Shown: positions 7,456 through 14,468 of the stretch, in pieces
Position numbering within the stretch: position 1 is the stretch's first letter
Layout: each line of letters starts with the position of its first letter
Assembly: GCA_017619355.1 (NCBI GenBank)
Contig: JAFZSO010000021.1
Coordinates: forward strand, 1-63,664
Direction: 5' to 3'
DNA from: Muribaculaceae bacterium
Lineage (GTDB): Bacteria; Bacteroidota; Bacteroidia; Bacteroidales; Muribaculaceae
DNA length: 63,664 nucleotides
Made by a program: the position numbers and the translations under genes
The notes under the pieces: model-generated
Seen by the model: only the letters and a program-made list of their open reading frames with translations
The model's database searches: none
Told to the model about the DNA's origin: nothing

Positions 7456-9738
7456 ATGGATATTCAAAAAAGAAACAACGATAAAGAGATTTATGCTCCT
7501 CTAAAAAACAAGTGGCTTGTTATGAAGCCCGAAGAGGAAGTACGCCAAAAGTATATTTGCCGCTTAGTTGATAGCTATGGCTATTCTCTTGATCAGATGG
7601 ATCAAGAGATACAAGTTTCTAATTCACAACGTGGGCAGGGTGCTGCACGAGCAGATATTGTTGTTTGGCGCAGTAATGAGGATAAAGAGTCGAAAAAATA
7701 TCCTTTGATTGTTGTAGAATGCAAAGCAGAATCCGTTACAATACGTAAAGAGGACTATTATCAAGGTATGAACTATGCGTCATGGGCTCATGCAGATTTC
7801 TTTGTGACCACCAATCTGAAAGAAACCCGTATTTTCAAGATGGTTAAGGGCCAAATTCCTGATAGGTTAGACGAAATCGTGGACATTCCTAATGCCTCAA
7901 AAGCAAATAACCAAAAGGAAATTGACAAGTTATTGAAACAGACCAAGGCGTTTACTCGCGATGAGTTCTCTAAACTTTTGTTCAAATGTCACAACATTAT
8001 TCGCAACAATGATAAACTCTCGCCCGAAGCGGCCTTTGATGAAATCAGCAAAATCCTTTTCATCAAAATCCGTTATGAGCGAGAGAATGATGAGGGGCAA
8101 ATATTCTCAAAAGAGCGTTTTGTAGAGAATCGTAAAGCTTATGAGAAGTTAAACAAAGAGATGGGAGTCTCTAATGCAATTCCATTCTATCAGAACCTAT
8201 TCGAGAAGACTAAGCAGCAATTTGCTGCCGATCATCTTTTTGATGATAATGCTAAAATAGAAATCCGAGAAAATAGCTTTGAGCAGATTGTAAAGGAACT
8301 GGAGATTTATAACCTTTCTACGACCTCAGACGATGTGAAAGGCATCGCTTTTGAGAAATTCCTGGGCAAGACATTCAGGGGAGAATTGGGACAGTTCTTT
8401 ACGCCTCGTACTATTGTGGACTTCATGGTATCAGTACTCGATCCGCAAGAAGGGGAATTTGTATGCGATCCATGTTGTGGTAGCGGTGGCTTCTTGATAA
8501 AGGCTTTTGAATATGTTCGTGAAAAGATAGAAAAAGACATAGAAAGTCAGAAAGAGGATATCAAAGCACAATTCTATAGTGATGATTACGACAAGATGTC
8601 TGACAAAAAGAAACAAGAAGTTGAAGCAGAAGTAGCCCAAACGTTCTCGTACTTAAATGAGGAATTGAATATCAATAACGAGAAAGGACGGTTACGTAGT
8701 CTATCTTTTGACTGCATTTATGGCACAGACGCAAATCCTCGTATGGCACGTACTGCTAAAATGAATATGATTATGCATGGCGATGGGCACGGTGGAGTGC
8801 ATCATCATGATGGCCTGCTCAACGTAAATGGAATCTTTGAGAATCGTTTCGATGTCATTTTAACTAATCCGCCTTTTGGTGCAAGAGTTGAAAAGGACTT
8901 GAAAATATCAGAAGCGGACAGATTTACTGATGAAGCCAAAATTGAAGAATATAAAGAGCGGTATGGCAAAGAGGAATACGAAAGAGCATTAAGTCAGGTT
9001 AATGATAATGTTGGCAAATCGTTGTTAAGCTTATATAAGATTGACAGTAGTTTGACGGAAGTTTTATTTATTGAACGTTGTTTAAATCTCCTAAAGCCTG
9101 GTGGTCGAATGGGTATAGTTCTTCCTGAAGGCGTGTTGAATAACACGAATCTTCAAAAGGCGCGTGATTTTGTGGAAGGAAAGGCAAAGATTCTGTTAAT
9201 TGTATCTATTCCACAAGATGTTTTTATCGCATCGGGAGCAACTGTAAAGCCAAGCCTCCTTTTCTTCAAGAAATTTACTGAGGAGGAAGCATCTGAGTAT
9301 TCTCAAATTTTGCATCAAGCCCAAATAAACGTCTATTCTAAATATGAGGACGAGGTTCATGAACTTGATGAACGAATTAAATTGAGAGGAAAAGAAGCTC
9401 TTACGAAGGAAGAAAAAAAAGCTTGTAGGGCTAAATTGAAAGCCTTACAGGAAAGAATGGAGGCAGAAATTAAGTCAATAGTCAAAGAACAATTTGACTA
9501 TGAAATTCCAATTGCTGAAGTTCAAAAGGCAGGAATTAGCTCGACTGGTGCAGAGATAGAAAATGAACTTATACCATTAGCCCAAGAGTTTGCTCCCTAT
9601 CGTATTGGAAACAAATTATGGAGTGTGCCTATCAAATCGGTCAAATATAGAACCGATGAAGATGGAAATACATTCCGTTTTAGAATGACGGACGATATTG
9701 TTTCTGAACCTGAGGCGTTTTATAACATTAAACAGTGA
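7456..9738 (+). CDS. Single-chain restriction-modification subunit: HsdR-N-like nuclease fused to N6-adenine methylase
   Basis: 760 residues. The N-terminal ~190 residues resemble the type I HsdR N-terminal nuclease domain: ARAD67 followed by V-E88-C-K90, the D...ExK pattern of PD-(D/E)XK enzymes. A type I-style helical region leads into a gamma-class adenine methyltransferase: FTPRTIVDFMV, the SAM-binding DPCCGSGGFL near 338-347 and catalytic NPPF at 471-474. A charged helical insertion occupies about 355-410. No SF2 helicase motor is present here or nearby, so cleavage would resemble type IIB/IIG (BcgI-like) enzymes rather than classical type I. The specificity gene overlaps its stop codon. 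Sequence composition is A+T-richer than core neighbours, consistent with transfer. Confidence 0.85.
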   Translation: MDIQKRNNDKEIYAPLKNKWLVMKPEEEVRQKYICRLVDSYGYSLDQMDQEIQVSNSQRGQGAARADIVVWRSNEDKESKKYPLIVVECKAESVTIRKEDYYQGMNYASWAHADFFVTTNLKETRIFKMVKGQIPDRLDEIVDIPNASKANNQKEIDKLLKQTKAFTRDEFSKLLFKCHNIIRNNDKLSPEAAFDEISKILFIKIRYERENDEGQIFSKERFVENRKAYEKLNKEMGVSNAIPFYQNLFEKTKQQFAADHLFDDNAKIEIRENSFEQIVKELEIYNLSTTSDDVKGIAFEKFLGKTFRGELGQFFTPRTIVDFMVSVLDPQEGEFVCDPCCGSGGFLIKAFEYVREKIEKDIESQKEDIKAQFYSDDYDKMSDKKKQEVEAEVAQTFSYLNEELNINNEKGRLRSLSFDCIYGTDANPRMARTAKMNMIMHGDGHGGVHHHDGLLNVNGIFENRFDVILTNPPFGARVEKDLKISEADRFTDEAKIEEYKERYGKEEYERALSQVNDNVGKSLLSLYKIDSSLTEVLFIERCLNLLKPGGRMGIVLPEGVLNNTNLQKARDFVEGKAKILLIVSIPQDVFIASGATVKPSLLFFKKFTEEEASEYSQILHQAQINVYSKYEDEVHELDERIKLRGKEALTKEEKKACRAKLKALQERMEAEIKSIVKEQFDYEIPIAEVQKAGISSTGAEIENELIPLAQEFAPYRIGNKLWSVPIKSVKYRTDEDGNTFRFRMTDDIVSEPEAFYNIKQ

Positions 9739-11126
9739 TGATTATGCATTCTGGCAAATATAGCTTTATAAAGTTTATAAGTTACAAGGCATTATCTTTA
9801 TGGGATGTTAAGCGATATGTTCAAAATCAGATATCGTTTCATAATTCTGTCAAGTTGAAGGAAGTATTGACTCCCTCCATTGAACCTATTTCAAAAAAAG
9901 AAATACTTTCTAATAATTGGCAGATCATTTCCAAGATCAATTTTGCTGGTAAATTGTATTTGCGTGATAAAAGTGAAACTAATACATTCAAAGGAAGCCT
10001 TAACAAGGTAGACTCTGATTCACTAATTTATTCCAAAATAAACGTTAGACATGGATGTATTTACTATCATCCCATAAATGCAATTCCATTTGCTGTAAGT
10101 TCTGAATATCCTGTATATAAGATAGATTCGTCTAAGGCGCTTGGTGATTATCTCGTTATGGTTATTCAAAGCAACGGCTTCAAATCCATCCTTAACAAAA
10201 AAGCAACAGGTATTTCAAAAGCAAGAGTTAAACCGACAGAATTTCTTGAAACAGAAATGCCAATTCCATCACTATCCATTCAAAAGGAACTTCTTCGCAG
10301 ATATAATGACAACATTTATCAAGCGCAAGAGTTGGAACAAAAGGCCATTCAAATCGAAGAGGGTATAAAGCATTACACTATAGACTTATTAGGTGCTACG
10401 ACCAAACAAACTCCAAAGGGACAGGAAGGTAAGTATAAATATTGGAATTTGGTCCATTTCATTGACGTTGCTGAGTGGGGCGTTGACATCATCCAGAAGA
10501 AACAAAAAAAGGAGATTTTCAAATATCCGATGGTTAAGATTAAAGATATATGTTTATTGGGAAGTGGTGGAACACCATCTCGATCGTGTCCGCAGTATTA
10601 CAAAGGAAATATACCATGGATAAAGACTGGTGAGGTTCTTAACGAAGAGATTTTTGAAACAGAAGAGCATATTACTGAAGATGCTATTGCAAATAGTTCT
10701 GCAAAACTGTACCCAAAAGGTTCTCTTATTATTGCCATGTATGGGCAAGGAGATACGAGAGGGAGAACTGCAAAATTGGCTATAGATGCAACGACAAATC
10801 AAGCATGTGCTGTTTTACATGATATTGATAACAATATTGTTTCAACTGATTATCTCTGGTATTACCTCCAGGGACGCTATGAAGATTTGCGTTCTTTGGC
10901 TAGCGGTAATAATCAGCCTAATCTCAATGCTGGAAAAATCAACAATTATGATGTGGTTGTTCCGCCAATGGATATCCAAAATGAAATGGTGGCTCACATC
11001 AAGGAACAAAAGGCTTTGGCAAAACAGCTAAAGCAGAAAGCAGCATATATACGAGAAGAAGCATTGAAAGAATTTGAGAACGAGATATTTGATAATAATA
11101 ATTGTGAAACAAATAAATCAAAATGA
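9738..11126 (+). CDS. hsdS: Type I-like specificity subunit (two target-recognition domains)
   Basis: About 462 residues. Two target-recognition domains are each followed by a conserved helix: the first ends near PIPSLSIQKELLRRYND, the second runs from YPMVKIKDICLLGSGGTPSR to VPPMDIQNEMVAHI. The second half has the classic HsdS signatures (GSGGTPSR, IPWIKTGEV, LIIAMYGQG). The protein should choose the two half-sites of a bipartite target for the methylase upstream. TGATG couples it to that gene; a GTG at 9735 in the same frame would extend it by one codon. The N-terminal recognition domain is much more divergent than the C-terminal one. Confidence 0.85.
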   Translation: MIMHSGKYSFIKFISYKALSLWDVKRYVQNQISFHNSVKLKEVLTPSIEPISKKEILSNNWQIISKINFAGKLYLRDKSETNTFKGSLNKVDSDSLIYSKINVRHGCIYYHPINAIPFAVSSEYPVYKIDSSKALGDYLVMVIQSNGFKSILNKKATGISKARVKPTEFLETEMPIPSLSIQKELLRRYNDNIYQAQELEQKAIQIEEGIKHYTIDLLGATTKQTPKGQEGKYKYWNLVHFIDVAEWGVDIIQKKQKKEIFKYPMVKIKDICLLGSGGTPSRSCPQYYKGNIPWIKTGEVLNEEIFETEEHITEDAIANSSAKLYPKGSLIIAMYGQGDTRGRTAKLAIDATTNQACAVLHDIDNNIVSTDYLWYYLQGRYEDLRSLASGNNQPNLNAGKINNYDVVVPPMDIQNEMVAHIKEQKALAKQLKQKAAYIREEALKEFENEIFDNNNCETNKSK

Positions 11127-11130
11127 CACT

Positions 11131-11244
11131 ATGTTTATAAAAAAGATAAAATTAGACGGATATAAGAGATTTAAGTCTTTAACCATAGATTTAGGAAATA
11201 CGCCAAATGAGGATGATGAGAATGATAATAATAAACTAACGTAA
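11131..11244 (+). pseudogene. 37-codon stub resembling the N-terminus of an SMC/RecF-type AAA ATPase
   Basis: ATG at 11131 is 4 bp after the hsdS stop, and a TAA at 11242-11244 directly abuts the ATG of the RhuM gene. The first 22 residues (FIKKIKLDGYKRFKSLTIDLG) look like the first beta-hairpin of ABC/SMC-like AAA ATPases, which begin with a K-K-L-x-x-F/Y-K-x-F-x-x-L pattern just before the Walker A loop. Here the sequence then turns into an acidic, Asn-rich tail (NEDDENDNN) and stops; no Walker A motif follows. The likely reading is a truncated ATPase gene left when the downstream gene replaced its body. A functional micropeptide cannot be excluded. Confidence 0.55.
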
Positions 11245-12390
11245 ATGATAGCAACGATGATTGAGAATACAAATATATCGTGCCCGAAGTGCAAGTCTCA
11301 GAATGTACGGCTTGAAGAAGGCGTGTATCATTGTATGGATTGCGGCTGCGAATGGAGAATCCATGACTCTTCTCTGTCAGCGCCCCAACAACTGACAATT
11401 AGAAACAGCACAGCCGAATTCTTAATTTTCCAGGCACAAAACCAAACAAGCGGTGTTGAAGTGATGTATCATGATGAGACTATTTGGTGCACACAAGACG
11501 CTATAGCAGTTTTATTCGACAAAAGCCGCTCAACAATAGCAGAGCATTTTCAGAATATATTCAACGAAGGTGAGTTACAGAAAGATGCAGTATGTCGGAA
11601 ATTCCGACGAACTGCCACTGATGGAAAAGACTATAGCGTCCAGTTCTACAATTTGGATGCCATAATCTCGGTGGGCTATCGTGTCAATTCTGCACGTGCT
11701 ACTCAGTTCCGGCAGTGGGCAACAGCCGTGCTGCGGCAGTTTGCCATCCGTGGATATGTGATTGATAAAAAACGCATGGAGAACGGAGCATTCCTCACGG
11801 TGGACTACTTCGAGCACCTGCTTGCTGAGATACGCGAAATCCGATTGAGCGAACGACGGTTATACCAAAAAGTGACAGACCTCTATGCTACAGCCATTGA
11901 TTATAATAGAGATGCACCAACTACAAGACGATTCTTTGCCATGGTGCAGAACAAACTGCATTATGCGATACATGGCCACACTGCCGCTGAACTGATTGTG
12001 GATCGAGCAAATGCCGAAAAAGAACACATGGGATTGACCACCTGGGAAAATGCCCCGACGGGAAAAATCGTCAAGACTGATGTCTCGATTGCAAAGAACT
12101 ACCTTAAAGGTAAGGAGTTGGAAAGCCTCGGACGCATAGTAAACGCCTTCCTCGACTTAGCTGAAGATCGCGCCAAACGCCATATCCCCATGACCATGGA
12201 AGACTGGGCAGGATATGTCGACAAATTTTTGTCAATGGACGACCGCCCGTTACTGACGGATAGCGGCTCTGTATCGGCTGAAAGGGCCAAACTATTTGCA
12301 GAAGCGGAATTTGAAAAATACCGTATCGTTCAAGACAAGCTTTTCAAGTCGGATTTCGACCAGGAGATAGAAGGCTTATTGCGAGATTAA
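11245..12390 (+). CDS. RhuM-family protein with an N-terminal zinc ribbon
   Basis: 381 residues. The core (about 60-330) matches virulence protein RhuM: an N-terminal DNA-binding-like part (WCTQDAIAVLFDKSRSTIAEHFQNIF), then KFRRTATDGKDYSVQFYNLDAIISVGYRVNS and TQFRQWATAVLRQF, the most conserved family segments. Before it are about 40 extra residues with C13-x2-C16...C30-x2-C33, a zinc ribbon that typical RhuM proteins lack. RhuM genes are often next to restriction systems or in mobile islands; the biochemical role is unknown. The ATG abuts the stop codon of the ATPase stub, which suggests translational coupling. It is the last gene of the island. Confidence 0.8.
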   Translation: MIATMIENTNISCPKCKSQNVRLEEGVYHCMDCGCEWRIHDSSLSAPQQLTIRNSTAEFLIFQAQNQTSGVEVMYHDETIWCTQDAIAVLFDKSRSTIAEHFQNIFNEGELQKDAVCRKFRRTATDGKDYSVQFYNLDAIISVGYRVNSARATQFRQWATAVLRQFAIRGYVIDKKRMENGAFLTVDYFEHLLAEIREIRLSERRLYQKVTDLYATAIDYNRDAPTTRRFFAMVQNKLHYAIHGHTAAELIVDRANAEKEHMGLTTWENAPTGKIVKTDVSIAKNYLKGKELESLGRIVNAFLDLAEDRAKRHIPMTMEDWAGYVDKFLSMDDRPLLTDSGSVSAERAKLFAEAEFEKYRIVQDKLFKSDFDQEIEGLLRD

Positions 12391-12410
12391 CCACCCCAGT
12401 GTGGGTTTTG

Positions 12411-12441
12411 TTGTAGAAGTGTGGTAAAGTTTGTAATTTTG
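12411..12441 (+). promoter_or_regulatory. Promoter of the hydroxyacid dehydrogenase gene
   Basis: TTG at 12411-12413, 20 nt, TAATTTTG at 12434-12441: a full Bacteroidetes consensus. The predicted start near 12448 leaves a 25-nt leader. Confidence 0.7.
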
Positions 12442-12473
12442 CAAATACTAATTGTCTAAAATCGAAAAAACTA

Positions 12474-13448
12474 ATGGAGAAGATGAAGATTACTGTGCTG
12501 GATGGATATGCCGGGAATCCTGGCGACCTGTCGTGGGCGGCGCTTGAGGCGCTTGGCGAGTGTACGATATTGCCCCGCATCGAGGCTGGGCGTGTGCTGG
12601 AACATGCGGCGAAGGCCGACATTGTGCTGACTAACAAGGTGCAATTCCCGCGCGAGGTGATCGAGAAACTGCCTAACCTGAAATACATCGGGGTGATTGC
12701 CACGGGCTTTAACATCGTGGACATCGAGGCGGCACGCGAGCATGGCATCGTGGTGACGAATGTGCCTGCCTACAGCACCATGAGTGTGGCGCAGATGGCG
12801 TTTGCGCACCTGCTGAACATCGCCTACCGCGTGCAGCACTACACCGACGAGGCGCACGAGGGCGTGTGGAGCCGTTGTCCTGACTACAGCTACAGCAATA
12901 CGCCGCTCATCGAGTTGGCCGACAAGACGATGGGTATCGTGGGCCTGGGCAACATAGGCAGCGCGGTGGCGCGCATTGCGCAAAGCTTTGGGATGAAGGT
13001 GCTTGCCTACACCTCAAAGGCTGCCGACCAGCTGCCCGAGGGCGTGGCGAAGGCTGCCGACCTTGACGACCTGTTCAGGCGGAGCGATGTGGTATCGCTC
13101 CACTGCCCGCTCACGCCCGAGACACGCGGCATGGTGAACAGCCAGCGACTGAGTCTGATGAAGCCCAGCGGCATCTTGATTAACACGAGCCGCGGACCGC
13201 TTGTGGTTGAACAGGACCTTGCCAACGCGCTGAACAGCGGACGCCTGTTTGCCGCTGGCGTGGATGTGCTGCAGGATGAGCCGCCCAAACCCGACAATGT
13301 GCTGCTGCACGCACGCAACTGCTACTTCACACCCCATATTGCCTGGGCCACCTACGAGGCACGCACGCGCCTGATGGATGTGGTGGTGGGCAATGTGAAG
13401 GCCTTCATCGAGGGACATCCTGTGAATGATGTGACTAAATTGGTTTAG
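12474..13448 (+). CDS. D-2-hydroxyacid dehydrogenase (glycerate dehydrogenase/hydroxypyruvate reductase type)
   Basis: 324 residues. NAD(P)-dependent interconversion of a 2-keto acid and a D-2-hydroxy acid. The Rossmann motif GLGNIGS lies near residues 158-164, the substrate-binding Arg in NTSRGPLV, the Glu in DVLQDEPP, and the catalytic His in PHIAW near 288. Overall sequence is closest in style to Bacteroidetes glycerate dehydrogenase annotations; the actual substrate (hydroxypyruvate, glyoxylate or phenylpyruvate) is not determined by sequence. A second ATG three codons downstream (MKITVLDG) is an equally good start. It has its own promoter and is convergent with the dipeptidase gene. Confidence 0.88.
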   Translation: MEKMKITVLDGYAGNPGDLSWAALEALGECTILPRIEAGRVLEHAAKADIVLTNKVQFPREVIEKLPNLKYIGVIATGFNIVDIEAAREHGIVVTNVPAYSTMSVAQMAFAHLLNIAYRVQHYTDEAHEGVWSRCPDYSYSNTPLIELADKTMGIVGLGNIGSAVARIAQSFGMKVLAYTSKAADQLPEGVAKAADLDDLFRRSDVVSLHCPLTPETRGMVNSQRLSLMKPSGILINTSRGPLVVEQDLANALNSGRLFAAGVDVLQDEPPKPDNVLLHARNCYFTPHIAWATYEARTRLMDVVVGNVKAFIEGHPVNDVTKLV

Positions 13449-13470
13449 GGTTTAGAGTTGAGGGTTTAGA
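13444..13470 (+). repeat. GGTTTAG/GGTTGAG degenerate repeat tract
   Basis: Starting at the stop codon of the dehydrogenase, GGTTTAG, GGTTTAG, AGTTGAG and GGTTTAG follow in tandem. Related tracts lie at about 6358, 28996, 34861, 36678 and, inverted, 39989. Confidence 0.65.
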
Positions 13471-13602
13471 AGTCAGACAATTGATGACTATTTGTGACTA
13501 TTTTTTTTATTAATGACAATTATTTGGAGTGGGGTGCGGCCTGACGGCCAGAACCATGGGGATGAGGGATGAGGGGAGGATGAACATATAATGATAGTAA
13601 AA

Positions 13603-13628
13603 GAAGGCGGGCCGGTGAGGGCTCGCCT
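13603..13628. terminator. Hairpin terminator between convergent genes
   Basis: AAGGCGGGCC and GGGCTCGCCTT pair around GGTGA. T-rich sequence follows on both strands (TTGTTTCTG on plus, CTTTTAC on minus), so it may stop both the dehydrogenase and the dipeptidase operon transcripts. Confidence 0.6.
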
Positions 13629-13655
13629 TGTTTCTGTTATCAACACCTTATGCAG

Positions 13656-13677
13656 CCTAATGACCGATGTGGTTTAA
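13656..13677 (+). repeat. CCTAATGACCGAT element, copy 1
   Basis: CCTAATGACCGATGTGGTTT lies 28 bp after the terminator hairpin in plus orientation. It overlaps the stop codon of the convergent dipeptidase gene. The same element follows hairpins at 39052 and, on minus, 54162. Confidence 0.6.
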
Positions 13678-14468
13678 AAAGCGTCGCTGTGGTGGGGATG
13701 GTGCTTGAGCGTGTGCACCGGGAAGGTGAAGTAGGTGCTCGGGTAAGGCTCGTTCTTGAGCGTGAAGTGCCACCACTCGCTATCGAGAGGCTTGAAACCG
13801 CTTGCGACCATAGCGCGGCGCAGAATCATGCGGTTAGCAAACTGCTCTGGTGTGATGTAGCGACCTGCGGGCGAAACGCCTCCAGTGTATTTGCCGGTGT
13901 CGGGGTTGCCGCAGAAGTCGGGGTGACTCTCGACGCCAAACCAGTCGAAGGTGCCGCCCATGTCCACTTCCTTGCCAGTGCGCATGTCGAAGATGGTGAG
14001 GTCGATGGTGGAGCCGCGTGAGTGGCCCGACTTGGAAGCGATGTACTCGGGAATGAGCACATTCTTCTTGAGTTCGGGATAGAAGTAGGGCTTCATGAGC
14101 GTGTCGTTAACCGCCTCGGCCCAACGCACGAAGTGGCTCACGGCGCGCTGAGGCCTGTAGGCGTCGAACACCTTGATGCGATAACCCTGCTCCTTGAGCA
14201 TGTCGCTCGCCTTTTTGAGGGCCTGTGCTGCCTCATGCGTGAGGAGTGCCACGGGTTCGATATAGCCGTCGATGCGTTCGCCCACAAAATTATAGGTGGT
14301 GTGGTAGCGAATCTCGAGAATGGCATCGGGTACCGCCTGAGTCACCATCACGAAGCCGGTGGGGTCGTCGGAACCCGAAGAACGGCCACTTTTATATTGA
14401 GCCTGTGCCGTGGATGCGCAGAACAGGCATACTGCTATGAGCAACCATGATTTAGAGAGCGTTTTCAT
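13674..14468 (-). CDS. ddpX: D-alanyl-D-alanine dipeptidase (VanX/DdpX family, M15D)
   Basis: 264 residues with a Sec signal peptide (cleavage near AQA-Q at residue 24). Zinc ligands of the M15D family are all visible: H149 and D156 in SGHSRGSTID, E231 and H234 in SEWWHF, plus the conserved AYRP with R105. The family hydrolyses D-Ala-D-Ala. In a bacterium with no van genes around it, the probable role is recycling of peptidoglycan-derived D-Ala-D-Ala in the periplasm. It overlaps the transglycosylase stop codon (ATGA at 14468-14465), so the two wall-degrading enzymes are coupled. Confidence 0.88.
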   Translation of the reverse strand: MKTLSKSWLLIAVCLFCASTAQAQYKSGRSSGSDDPTGFVMVTQAVPDAILEIRYHTTYNFVGERIDGYIEPVALLTHEAAQALKKASDMLKEQGYRIKVFDAYRPQRAVSHFVRWAEAVNDTLMKPYFYPELKKNVLIPEYIASKSGHSRGSTIDLTIFDMRTGKEVDMGGTFDWFGVESHPDFCGNPDTGKYTGGVSPAGRYITPEQFANRMILRRAMVASGFKPLDSEWWHFTLKNEPYPSTYFTFPVHTLKHHPHHSDAF

